The position numbers were made by a program, and so were the translations under genes. The notes beneath the pieces are model-generated. The model was not told where the DNA came from. It saw only the letters and a list, made by a program, of their open reading frames with translations, and ran no database searches. A stretch of DNA of 27,763 nt from the NCBI GenBank assembly GCA_000435715.1, contig FR882595.1, positions 173,280-201,042 on the forward strand. Direction: 5' to 3'. Of the stretch, positions 1 through 7,956 are shown in pieces; the first letter of the stretch is position 1; each line of letters starts with the position of its first letter. Source of the stretch: Firmicutes bacterium CAG:145. Lineage in GTDB: Bacteria; Bacillota; Clostridia; Peptostreptococcales; Anaerovoracaceae.

Positions 1-4
1 TTAT

Positions 5-352
5 TTACTTATCCAGATAGTGTCCGGCAATAACGGAAATCCGGTTATGACCTAATTGTCGGCTGACATACAGCATGACCTTTTTGTCGTAGACCACGCC
101 CCGCCTGTCCTTCTTGCACCGATAGTAGGAAGGTACAAGCTGCCATGTTTTGACGCGGCTCCCGTACTCTGCTTTCGCCCACTTCGCAAAGGCGCAGCTT
201 TGCTTCATGTAGGTTTCAAAGGTGCGGTAGGAGAAAATGCCGGCGGGGGAATGGGTATGCTCCGCCTTCTTTGCTTCATGGCGTTTCTCTCCTATCCGCA
301 GTTGAATTTGCAGGGCTTCCTGCACCTGCCGCACCATAGATTTTTGTTTCAT
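5..352 (-). pseudogene. Tyrosine recombinase (integrase) remnant with internal deletion
   Basis: This 115-codon reading frame joins the two ends of a tyrosine site-specific recombinase. Residues 1-72 resemble the SAM-like N-terminal arm of integrases from clostridial mobile elements. The last ~25 residues carry the C-terminal catalytic box, with LGHNRISV followed by HYL, which supplies the box-II His and the nucleophilic Tyr. The intervening region that should hold the catalytic Arg, Lys and HxxR is missing, because a family member is normally about 350-400 residues. The start is an ATG at 352 with a strong AAAGGAGG site just upstream, so the 5' end is intact. The gene reads leftwards, so the element's interior would originally have lain to its right. 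I infer an inactive relic. A very small divergent protein is the less likely alternative. Confidence 0.7.
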
Positions 353-660
353 ACCGGCCTCCTTTCATATGGGCGCAGTTATCCCTTGAGAAAATATCTG
401 TTAGTTGGGCGTTTCGGCGAGATTTTTTTGACAGCTTCCCGGTGCTGTTTTCCCGATTTCACGGGCTTTGCGGGGTTTTTCACTCTGCTGCCGCTGGCAA
501 CTCCGTTTACCCATCGATTTTTTCAAAATCGAGCGTGTAATCGTTCTGCCCGTGTCCGCTCCACAGGGTGTATTCCGTGTTCACGCTGTACGCGCCCTGC
601 TGTGTCGCTTGTCTCCCGCACCCAGCGGGAGCCGCACAGCCTTGTCGGGTCTGCTGTGCT

Positions 661-800
661 TTCTTTGAACCAGTTACCGCCGTTGTTCGTTCGGACAGGT
701 CACTGCTTCTTCGAACCGTTTGCCGCCATTATCCGTCTGGACGGGGCCGCTGCTCTTCGAACCCTTTAGCCGCCTCTTTATCGTCAAGGCAGGTCACTGC
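661..800. repeat. Three tandem ~47-base direct repeats
   Basis: Units at 661-706, 707-753 and 754-800 share the pattern TTCTTyGAACC near the start, GCCGCC-like sequence in the middle and a G-rich part ending in CACTGC or CGCTGC. Units one and two are the most alike; unit three is more diverged. The unit length is not a multiple of three throughout, so the repeats do not preserve one reading frame. No function is evident. Confidence 0.6.
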
Positions 801-835
801 TTTTCACACTCCCTTCGTCTTTTCAAGCTACATCT

Positions 836-853
836 TTAGTATGACGAATACTG
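836..853. repeat. Short repeat TTAGTATGACGrATAyTG, copy 1
   Basis: An 18-base motif that recurs at 1024-1041 with 16 of 18 bases identical. In both copies similar bases continue on either side, ending in CAATAA or GCAATAA about ten bases downstream. Both copies lie in the mobile-element remnant. A recombinase arm-site or a duplicated gene end would both fit. Confidence 0.5.
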
Positions 854-1023
854 ATAGCACTCAATAAATGTCAAAAAAGCGGTGCCCCCAATTTATGGGA
901 GCGCCGCCCGCAGTGGCCCGCCCGACGAAAGGTTCGAAGTTTCGTCAGGCGGCAAGGCCGTTTGTTCTATTCTCCGCTTTCTTCTTTCTCCATGCTGAAC
1001 TCATCAATTCTCCGGCCTCACTC

Positions 1024-1041
1024 TTAGTATGACGGATATTG
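1024..1041. repeat. Short repeat TTAGTATGACGrATAyTG, copy 2
   Basis: Second copy of the motif at 836-853, 188 bases away in the same orientation. It sits immediately before the 9-bp hairpin at 1056-1077, near the likely right edge of the mobile-element remnant. Confidence 0.5.
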
Positions 1042-1055
1042 GCCGCAATAAGTAT

Positions 1056-1080
1056 GGGCAGGCGTTTTCGCCTGCCCTTT
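1056..1080 (+). terminator. Hairpin, likely intrinsic terminator of the element remnant
   Basis: A perfect 9-bp stem GGGCAGGCG/CGCCTGCCC closes a TTTT loop and is followed by TTTGCTTT. The T tract is interrupted, so termination may be modest. It lies upstream of the surface-protein promoter and would insulate it from the mobile-element remnant. Confidence 0.6.
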
Positions 1081-1193
1081 GCTTTCCCTTATGCCGGTTC
1101 CCTCTGCTCTTATATTTCCTTATCGCGCCGGAGAGATAGTTTCCGGGTTCCTTTTACTTTTGTTTGCAATTAGTCTTGAAGTAAAAAATACTA

Positions 1194-1223
1194 TTGACAA
1201 AATTGACCGGGGGGGGGCATAAT
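1194..1223 (+). promoter_or_regulatory. Promoter with a G9 run in the -35/-10 spacer
   Basis: A perfect -35 TTGACA (1194-1199) is separated by 18 bases from a -10 CATAAT (1218-1223). Nine of the spacer bases are an uninterrupted G run (1209-1217). This sits 41 bases before the start codon of the surface protein at 1265. Loss of one G would give the optimal 17-base spacer. The arrangement matches the known phase-variable porA promoter of Neisseria, so slipped-strand control of expression is inferred. Confidence 0.7.
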
Positions 1224-1264
1224 ATGAGGAGAGATTATACTGATCTATCAACAAGGAGGAAAAA

Positions 1265-2653
1265 ATGAAAAAGCTATTTGTCACATTTCTCTGCATAGCT
1301 ATGGTAGCTGTATTCCTGCCTGCTATGGCGTTTGCTGCAACTACGACAGAGGTAGGGGCAGATCTTAATGAGGCTATCGCCTCTGCGCAGAACGGAGACA
1401 CACTGAAACTGACTGCGGACATCACTGAAGATATCACAGTTCCGCAAGGAAAGACGGTCACTATCGATCTGAACGGCCACAAGATCACGGCTGTAAAGGA
1501 TCATACGATCACCAATAACGGAGTTCTTACTGTTGTAGGTAACGGAACTGTTGAAAACTATGTAAAAGCAAAAGCCGCTCTGTATACGGCTCCGGGTGCA
1601 GAAACTGTTTTGAATAACGGAACTTTTACAGGAAACACTTGGTATGTAATCAAGAATCTCGGTACTCTGACTATTGACGGAGCCACTGTAGATCAGCAGG
1701 ATGCGGGATCCAGCGGCATCGATAACGGCTATTACGGAAATCTGGGAAATGACTGCGGCGTAGCATACCCTGCCAGCGCTAACGTAAAACTCACTATAAA
1801 GAGCGGATATCTGAGCGGCGGAATGAATACCGTTAAAAATGACGATTTCGGAGTATTGGTAGTAGAAAACGGCGTATTCAGCAATACCAGCGGCCCTACC
1901 ATTCTCAACTGGAACGAAACATCTATCTATGGAGGAAGCTTCACAGTAAATGATTCTTCAAAAGCGGTTATCGCCAACGGATCGTTTGCCAATGACGCCG
2001 ATAAAGGTAATCTGACCATTTACGGAGGACAATTTACGGCAAGCAACGACGGAAATAACGCCATATTCGGATATGGTCAAGGTGGTAAGAAAGGCGGCGC
2101 CGTTGAAGTTAAAGGCGGAGCCTTTACAGGATATGTGGGATCTGCGGCAGATTACCCTTATACGCCTACAATAGAAGGCGGAGCCTTTACAAATTTAGAT
2201 CGTGAGACTGTTGTCGTGAATAGCGACGCTTCCGCTAATTTCGTGACAGAAGGCGAAAAGATAGAAGTGGTTGGAAGCGTATATATCAACGCAGCTCTCG
2301 AAGAGCTGGAGAAAGAGCTTACACCTGAAGAACTGGCGTCAGTAAAACTGGAGATCACCGAGGCTGCAGCAGGAGTCGAATTCAAAGTGCCGTCAGGTAT
2401 CACGGTGAAGAATCTCACAGAGGAAAATGTCAATGTCAATGACGAGACTCTCGGTGCAGATCAGGAACTGGTAGTCAAAGGCCCTGAGACTGACACTCCG
2501 CCTACCGGAGATAACGACGACGGAAATAAAAATGAAGAACCTAAAAAGGATACCGTACCTAAGACAAGTGATGTGAACAACATGCTCCCTTGGGTTATGG
2601 TGATGGCGCTTACAGCAGGAGCAGCCGTAGCTTTTAAGAAGAAAGAAAATTAA
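1265..2653 (+). CDS. Wall-anchored beta-helix surface protein
   Basis: A 462-residue secreted protein. Residues 1-24 form a signal peptide ending in AMAFA. The body (about 30-330) is rich in short repeated strands ending in small residues (patterns such as VENGVFSN and IYGGQFTA), typical of a right-handed parallel beta-helix of pectate-lyase-like fold. The segment near residue 40 (NGDTLKLTADIT...IDLNGH) is a common start of such helices in clostridial surface proteins. A Thr/Pro/Asn/Lys-rich linker leads to a C-terminal sorting signal: VPKTS at 431-435, a hydrophobic segment and the tail KKKEN. It is therefore probably attached to peptidoglycan by a sortase, with an unusual Val in place of Leu. 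The start has GGAGG nine bases upstream. Ligand or enzymatic activity is unknown. Its sorting tail is nearly identical to that of the protein ending at 6761. Confidence 0.85.
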   Translation: MKKLFVTFLCIAMVAVFLPAMAFAATTTEVGADLNEAIASAQNGDTLKLTADITEDITVPQGKTVTIDLNGHKITAVKDHTITNNGVLTVVGNGTVENYVKAKAALYTAPGAETVLNNGTFTGNTWYVIKNLGTLTIDGATVDQQDAGSSGIDNGYYGNLGNDCGVAYPASANVKLTIKSGYLSGGMNTVKNDDFGVLVVENGVFSNTSGPTILNWNETSIYGGSFTVNDSSKAVIANGSFANDADKGNLTIYGGQFTASNDGNNAIFGYGQGGKKGGAVEVKGGAFTGYVGSAADYPYTPTIEGGAFTNLDRETVVVNSDASANFVTEGEKIEVVGSVYINAALEELEKELTPEELASVKLEITEAAAGVEFKVPSGITVKNLTEENVNVNDETLGADQELVVKGPETDTPPTGDNDDGNKNEEPKKDTVPKTSDVNNMLPWVMVMALTAGAAVAFKKKEN

Positions 2654-2671
2654 ACCAAGACGAGTTTGAAA

Positions 2672-2700
2672 GCCCGGAGTTTTTCTCCGGGCCTTTTTTT
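2672..2700 (+). terminator. Intrinsic terminator of the first surface-protein gene
   Basis: An 8-bp stem GCCCGGAG/CTCCGGGC with a TTTTT loop is followed by CTTTTTTT, 18 bases after the stop codon. Confidence 0.9.
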
Positions 2701-2769
2701 CAAAAACTGCCAACATTTCTTAGATAAAAGCAGCCATGGCTCTTTTTATGGCTTTCTATGCTTTTGACC

Positions 2770-2801
2770 TTGACAAAATCTCATGGGAGGGGGGGTATAG
2801 T
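2770..2801 (+). promoter_or_regulatory. Promoter with a G7 run in the -35/-10 spacer
   Basis: A -35 TTGACA (2770-2775) is followed by 20 bases and a -10 TATAGT (2796-2801). The last seven spacer bases (2789-2795) are all G, preceded by GGGA. The 20-base spacing is longer than optimal, so as drawn this promoter may be weak or off. Together with the G9 promoter at 1194-1223 it makes a matched pair ahead of two related surface-protein genes. Confidence 0.6.
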
Positions 2802-2922
2802 ATATGTAATAAAATATTACGGCAGAGACGTTTAAGTAGTGTAAAATATGGACTTAGCGGCTCACTCATAAGTTTCGTATGAGAAGACTGTGGTTATTTT
2901 CAATCGAGGAGAAGAATAAGAA

Positions 2923-3282
2923 ATGAAAAAGAACATTCTGAAGAGATGCTGCGCTGCAGCTATGGCTTTTGTGATGATCATATCTTTGAGTGTTCCGGTA
3001 AATGCGGCGACTATAGGCAATACTGCCGCAGAAGGAGACGATGAGATCACCACAGACGAAAGCAGAGATGTTTCTGACATTAAGGACGGAAGGAACGTCA
3101 GATCTGAGGGATTCTTGGCAACGGTACGGAAACTGAACCGTACGAAATACGCACTGCCGAAGATCTCAAATTTGTTGCTGAAAAAGTCAATGCGGGAGAC
3201 GCCTCCTACAATAAAGCTTATTATAAGCTTACAGATGACATCAACCTTAACGGGTCAGAAGGCGAGCAGTGGATTCCGATAG
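2923..3282 (+). pseudogene. N-terminal part of a frameshifted GLUG/beta-helix surface protein
   Basis: This frame supplies the start and signal peptide (residues 1-29, hydrophobic core ending in VPVNAA) of the large surface protein that continues at 3303-6761. GAGGAG lies 11 bases before the ATG. After about residue 62 (position ~3108) its translation stops making sense as a surface protein, while the frame one base back begins to read GILGNGTETEPYEI, the typical entry to a GLUG-type domain. The frame ends at 3282. A single missing base near 3108-3120 explains both halves. The 5' leader from the promoter is about 115 bases and contains a small CTCATA/TATGAG hairpin near 2870. Whether the lesion is real or a sequence error cannot be told from here. 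Confidence 0.75.
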
Positions 3283-3302
3283 GAACGGCGTCCAATAAGT
3301 TC

Positions 3303-6300
3303 ATGGGTACTTTTGACGGAAACGGCCGCATCATCAGCAACCTGTATATAAATGATACAGAATTGGAGTATGCAGGATTGTTCGGCTGCATAGGCACGCC
3401 GGCAAAACTCGTTGGAATCACGATGGAGGGGGCTGAAGTTACAGGCAAGGCTCAAGTTGGCGTTATAGCAGGATCAGTCTATACCGGCACTGTAGAAAAT
3501 TGTACGGTGACAGGTAAGATCACCGTCACCGGAAATTATAAAGTAGGCGGAATGTTTGGTGAAGGATACGCTAAACTCTCAGGATGCGAAGTTAAGGCCG
3601 ATGAAGGCAGCGCCGTTACCGGGGTATACCTCAAGAATAATCTTGAAGAAGATAACGTAGGAGGTCTCATAGGATATAGAGGCGAGGGCGGCACTATCTC
3701 GACTACAGATTGTTCTGTTTCGGGAATAACAGTTGCCGGCACTCGTAAAGTGGGAGGACTCATAGGACTATATACTGCAAATGCTGAAAGCGACGGAACT
3801 CTTAAAAACTGTTCCGTGTCAAATATTTCCCTTAAAGTGGAAGATCAGAACCTGGCCTCTAAAGATAAAGTAGTTATGGGCTACGTATCCGGGGGACAGA
3901 GGTACAACAAAGCTCCCGCAAGTACCATAACAGTGGAGAATATCACTGTTTCCGGCAGCAATGCGGGTTCTAATGCAGAGGACAAGTATCCCGGCTCAGT
4001 AGCTGTAAACGGGGAACAGACCATATTCCGGAAAGGTTCGGGAACAGAAAAAGATCCTTATATAATCAGTTCGGTAGATGAACTGAAGATCTTTGCCGCT
4101 ACTGTAAACGGTACAGGAATCACATATCAGAATCAGTATATCAAATTGAGCGACGATATAGATCAACTGGATATATCAGGTGAAAAATGGACGTCTATCG
4201 GTACCAGTACCAACAAGTTCATGGGTACCTTCGATGGCGACGGAAAAACTATAAAAGGTCTTACAGACGGCGGAAAGTCAGGTACTTACGGTCTGTTCGG
4301 CTATGTACAGGACGCCGTCATCAAGAATATAAAACTTGCTGATGTAGATATGAGCTATAAATATGGCATGAGCAGAGGAGCCTTAACAGGACCTGTGTAC
4401 GGCAGCAGCGTCATAGAGAATATCGAAGTTTCGGGAAGCATAGCCGGCAGCGACTATCTGGGAGGAATCGTCGGAAGGCCGTATCTTTCAGATGATTCAG
4501 ATGTACTTACTATTTCGGATTGTACTAACAATGCCGTTGTAGAAGGAAGCCAAAAAGTAGGCGGTATCATAGGATATGCTCGGGCTGACCAGGGAACTGT
4601 AGTGATAGATAATTGTATCAACAACGGAACGGTGACGGGAGAATATTCCGGCGGTATAACCGGATTTGCTCTCAAGACATCAGTTTCAGGATGTTCCAAT
4701 ACAGGACGTATAGACGGAGAACTGGTGGCGGGCGGAATTATTGGAACTGCCAACGCCAATACAAAGGTCAGCGATTCTGTAAATGATGGGCCGATAATAT
4801 GCAGCGGAGCAGCCGGCGGAATTATCGGAAACAGTTCATCGGGCAATAATACTGTCAGCAGATCTGCCAACACCGGCGATATTACAGGTGTAACCAATGC
4901 CGGTGGAATCATAGGCGGTACTGCTTCGTCTGGAGATTACGTAGATAACTGTTATAACGGTGGAAACATTACGGCTACCGGTGAAGAGGCCATAGCGGGA
5001 GGCATATACGGATACAATAACACTTCATGCGGCGTAAAAGCATGCGTCAATGACGGAACCATCACCGCTGAAAAAGGAAAAGAATACCAGATCGGTAAGA
5101 GCGGATACTGGTACGATCAAGCCACGGGAAGCAAGAACGAAAGTTGCTATTACCTGACAGAAGATGGAATCATCTATCTGGCGTCAGGCAACGGAGACGA
5201 CCCGTCTGAGGAACAAAAAGATATGACGCATACAGAGCTTTCACAGAAGCTCAATGAAGCTGGGTCTGCTGACAACTTCTGGAGACCTCAGAACAGTTCT
5301 GTACAGCCTGATCCTCTGATTCCGGGAGCCTTTGACGATGAGGAACTGCGTGTGGCAGTGGTTCTGGATAAAGACGGAAAAGAGATAGAAGGGTATATTA
5401 GCATTGAAGAAGCTGTTGCAGCGGCGAGAAGCGGCGAGACAATAAAGCTTGAAAAAGATATAGAGCTTACTGAAACCCTTAAAATAACAGGCAATAAATC
5501 TGTTTCGATAGACCTGAACGGCAATACTGTAACCGGATCAGAAAATAAGATCATGATCGAGGTGGGAGATAAGACCACGGGAGAAGATACTTCGATTCTC
5601 ACCCTTACCGATTCCTCGCAGTCAAAATCCGGTAAAGTCATCAGCGATATAAAAGCCAACAAAGCCGCTATCTGTGTAAGAGCCGGAGCAGGCATGATAA
5701 CTGAGAATGTCACGCTTCAGTTTATAGACGAGTCAAAAGAGAAGGTCAATACTATGATACAGACCCAAGGAGATCTTACTGTCAACTCAGGAACGAAGAT
5801 AGTATCCACAGAAGCAGGCATTACAGTACTCGGAGACAAGGGAAAACTTATCGTAAACGATGGAGCAACGATCGAAGGAGAAGCCTATGCTCTTTCCGGA
5901 AACGGAACTTTTTCCGGTACAGAGATGGTGATAAACGGAGGAAAAATCATTTCTTCGAAGGGAATCGCCATATATCATCCACAGGACGGCCAGTTGATTC
6001 TCAACGGCGGAATTATCAGTGGACTTAACGGAGTCCAGATGTGCGCCGGAAAGCTCATAGCGCCAAAGGACAGCAAAGCAGAAGTGACTGCCGTAGGAGA
6101 GGATATGCGTTCCGATAGGGAACCTGGAGACGGAACTATCATAGACGGAGCAGCTATATCTGTTATCGATCGCGGTTATCCTGGCGGTGAACCTTATGTA
6201 GATATACAGGGTGGAAAATTTGTTTCGGAAAAATCAGAAGCGATTCTGGCGTACACTTGGAGTACTGACGCCGAATCCACCGACTGGCCTGATGCCGGAG

Positions 6301-6761
6301 ACTATGTGGACATAGCAGGAGGTTCCTTCTCTCATTTCGTACCTGAGGATCTGTGCGCAGACGGATTTGGAACCAATGAAAATAAAGACGGTACCTTCGG
6401 AGTACACGAGCATGATCTCAGATATAAAAGCGACAAGGAAAATCACTGGAGCATATGCCAGATATGCGGAGTAAAAGGCGATGTGAAAGCTCACGCATAT
6501 GGTGATTGGACAGTAGTAAAAGAAGCAGGTGAAAGTACTGAGGGAAGCAGAGAAAGAGCATGTACCGATTGCGGATATAAGCAGACGGAAGTCATTCCTG
6601 CTACAGGATCAGGCTCATCTACGGTCACAGGACCTTCAGATGAAGATAAGAAACCTGAAAACACGCCTAAGACGGCAGACCAAAATAACATGTTGCCTTG
6701 GCTCATGGTCATGGCTCTGGCGGCAGGCACGGCAGCAGCAGTGAAGAGAAAAGAAAACTAA
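3303..6761 (+). CDS. Large GLUG/beta-helix wall-anchored surface protein (body, frameshifted from its signal peptide)
   Basis: This is the main part (1152 codons) of a surface protein whose signal peptide lies in another frame at 2923. Coding potential actually extends back to 3108; the ATG at 3303 is only the first start codon in frame, has no good ribosome binding site and would give a protein without a signal peptide. Roughly residues 20-650 hold repeated GLUG-type motifs (VGGLIGY, LGGIVGR, VGGIIGYA, AGGIIGT, AGGIIGN and others). Residues ~680-1020 form a second beta-helix section closely resembling the protein at 1265. Near 1030-1095 is a Cys-rich segment with HWSICQICG and CTDCGY, a zinc-ribbon-like module seen in clostridial surface proteins. 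The end carries TPKTA, a hydrophobic stretch and KRKEN, a sortase signal. Function is probably adhesion or binding of a host or matrix ligand, which is inference. Confidence 0.8.
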   Translation: MGTFDGNGRIISNLYINDTELEYAGLFGCIGTPAKLVGITMEGAEVTGKAQVGVIAGSVYTGTVENCTVTGKITVTGNYKVGGMFGEGYAKLSGCEVKADEGSAVTGVYLKNNLEEDNVGGLIGYRGEGGTISTTDCSVSGITVAGTRKVGGLIGLYTANAESDGTLKNCSVSNISLKVEDQNLASKDKVVMGYVSGGQRYNKAPASTITVENITVSGSNAGSNAEDKYPGSVAVNGEQTIFRKGSGTEKDPYIISSVDELKIFAATVNGTGITYQNQYIKLSDDIDQLDISGEKWTSIGTSTNKFMGTFDGDGKTIKGLTDGGKSGTYGLFGYVQDAVIKNIKLADVDMSYKYGMSRGALTGPVYGSSVIENIEVSGSIAGSDYLGGIVGRPYLSDDSDVLTISDCTNNAVVEGSQKVGGIIGYARADQGTVVIDNCINNGTVTGEYSGGITGFALKTSVSGCSNTGRIDGELVAGGIIGTANANTKVSDSVNDGPIICSGAAGGIIGNSSSGNNTVSRSANTGDITGVTNAGGIIGGTASSGDYVDNCYNGGNITATGEEAIAGGIYGYNNTSCGVKACVNDGTITAEKGKEYQIGKSGYWYDQATGSKNESCYYLTEDGIIYLASGNGDDPSEEQKDMTHTELSQKLNEAGSADNFWRPQNSSVQPDPLIPGAFDDEELRVAVVLDKDGKEIEGYISIEEAVAAARSGETIKLEKDIELTETLKITGNKSVSIDLNGNTVTGSENKIMIEVGDKTTGEDTSILTLTDSSQSKSGKVISDIKANKAAICVRAGAGMITENVTLQFIDESKEKVNTMIQTQGDLTVNSGTKIVSTEAGITVLGDKGKLIVNDGATIEGEAYALSGNGTFSGTEMVINGGKIISSKGIAIYHPQDGQLILNGGIISGLNGVQMCAGKLIAPKDSKAEVTAVGEDMRSDREPGDGTIIDGAAISVIDRGYPGGEPYVDIQGGKFVSEKSEAILAYTWSTDAESTDWPDAGDYVDIAGGSFSHFVPEDLCADGFGTNENKDGTFGVHEHDLRYKSDKENHWSICQICGVKGDVKAHAYGDWTVVKEAGESTEGSRERACTDCGYKQTEVIPATGSGSSTVTGPSDEDKKPENTPKTADQNNMLPWLMVMALAAGTAAAVKRKEN

Positions 6762-6780
6762 AAACAGGAAATGTATAAAG

Positions 6781-6810
6781 AAGACCCGAAAGACTGAACT
6801 TTCGGGTCTT
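6781..6810. terminator. Bidirectional intrinsic terminator
   Basis: A 12-bp perfect stem AAGACCCGAAAG/CTTTCGGGTCTT with a six-base loop lies between two convergent genes, the surface protein ending at 6761 and the hydrolase ending at 6832. A-rich sequence precedes and TTTCC follows it, so it could serve both directions. Confidence 0.85.
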
Positions 6811-6831
6811 TCCTTGCGAAAGAGTCATCTA

Positions 6832-7923
6832 CTACAGGAAGACTTTTTTGAAGCTGATTTTTGCGCTTTCCAGCAGCAGCTCCACCGCACCAAAGATCAC
6901 ATCTTTGCTTTCATCGTCCATGCCTTTCAGAGAAGAAAGAAGAACCATGACTTTTTTCAGGCCGATCCCGTTCAAGTCGTTTACAGTATGGGCGCCTGTC
7001 TTGCAGATCATTTTATAAGAAGTATCTACGAAGACTTCTCTCTCCTGCGGAGTCATCTTACGGACCCATTCTTTTAAAGTGTGATCTATGAAGGTGCTCT
7101 TGCTGTCCACATTGTCCAGGCGGGTAAAACCTTTTGGGCTCACCAGCCATGAATAGATATTGTGCTGAATGAGTCCGTTTTTCCCCCGGCTCTTGATTAT
7201 GGTGTATGGTTCCTCGTGCTCTAAGAGCATACCTATGATGGAAGACTGCGGGACGAAAGTGAGCACTCTGCTGCATATATCCTTATAGCCGTCCTGCTCT
7301 ATAACTTTTGAATCGAATCCTGGTCCGTCAAAATTATACACCGATGAAATGCGTCCCTTAAAATCTCCTCTGCAGAAAGACGCAGCGAATACCGCCAGGT
7401 TCCCTCCTTTGGAATGACCGCCTGCAATCAGGTCTGTGGTCAGTACTGACGCAGCCTTATTCATGTACGACACGGCAGATTCCTGAGATGGAACGGGACA
7501 TTTAAAGCTCATATTGAAATCTTCTTTCCATCCTACGATGGAACTGTCAGTACCGCGGTAAGAAATATAGCTGACGCTGCCGGGGAGATCCACTGTGACA
7601 GCAGAAAACTGCTTTTCTGCATCTTCGTCCCATTCGTTTATATAGCCGCACAATGTGAGATCTGAGAATCGCCTGCTCTCAGCAGTTTTTTTGAGCAGTA
7701 TGAGATCCGCGTTCTTGTCTGCTCTTTTTATGGCTTCATTGGTGTCAAAGAACCGGGCCGCGGCTTCGGCTACGGTGATCTTGCTTAAAAAGTCTTCAGA
7801 TACTATTCCGTCAAAAGGAATATACGACAGCCTGGCCAAGATGAGGCTGTCCAGTTCGTTGAATCCGGCGAAATATAAGGGAATATCGCCTCTCCAATCC
7901 AGATAATCAAAAATACTGCTCAA
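6832..7923 (-). CDS. DUF2974 (Mbeg1-like) alpha/beta-hydrolase
   Basis: A 363-residue cytoplasmic protein of the DUF2974 family, which has a lipase-like alpha/beta-hydrolase fold. The nucleophile elbow GGHSKGGN places the catalytic Ser at residue 171, and the oxyanion-side motif YRGTD lies at 122-126, as in class-3 lipase-like folds. NFDGPGF near 197-203 is also typical of the family. No signal peptide or membrane segment is seen. The physiological substrate of this family is not known. The start is a TTG codon at 7921-7923, supported by GGAAGGGG about eight bases upstream; no ATG fits as well. It is transcribed alone, divergently from the fluoride operon, from a promoter at 7957-7986, and ends at the shared terminator at 6781-6810. 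Confidence 0.88.
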   Translation of the reverse strand: MSSIFDYLDWRGDIPLYFAGFNELDSLILARLSYIPFDGIVSEDFLSKITVAEAAARFFDTNEAIKRADKNADLILLKKTAESRRFSDLTLCGYINEWDEDAEKQFSAVTVDLPGSVSYISYRGTDSSIVGWKEDFNMSFKCPVPSQESAVSYMNKAASVLTTDLIAGGHSKGGNLAVFAASFCRGDFKGRISSVYNFDGPGFDSKVIEQDGYKDICSRVLTFVPQSSIIGMLLEHEEPYTIIKSRGKNGLIQHNIYSWLVSPKGFTRLDNVDSKSTFIDHTLKEWVRKMTPQEREVFVDTSYKMICKTGAHTVNDLNGIGLKKVMVLLSSLKGMDDESKDVIFGAVELLLESAKISFKKVFL

Positions 7924-7956
7924 TTTAATGCCCCTTCCGATATGTTGTATAAGAAT

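Larger units (their letters stand above)
353..1100. other. Gene-poor remnant of a mobile element
   Basis: About 750 bases between the integrase relic and the first surface-protein gene hold no reading frame that looks like a real protein. The open frames here are low-complexity, proline/arginine-rich and lack convincing ribosome binding sites. The stretch is more GC-rich than its neighbours and contains three tandem ~47-base repeats, a separated pair of 18-base repeats, an 8-bp inverted repeat (514-532) and a strong hairpin (1056-1077). On the minus strand a short frame ending at about 968 in MEKEESGE looks like the C-terminus of a lost protein. I read the stretch as debris of an integrative element; the right boundary with native chromosome is probably between 1080 and 1190. 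Confidence 0.5.

Noticed and set aside
661..800. CRISPR array
   Set aside because: Units are adjacent and diverged with no spacers of constant length, and no cas genes are present.
56..867. Several plus-strand open frames of 66-237 codons in the first 870 bases
   Set aside because: They lack ribosome binding sites, overlap each other and the integrase relic, and have a composition typical of the complement of GC-rich remnant sequence.
3108..3282. Programmed ribosomal frameshifting joining 2923 and 3303 frames
   Set aside because: No slippery heptamer or obvious downstream pseudoknot was seen in the overlap; a deletion or sequence error is simpler.
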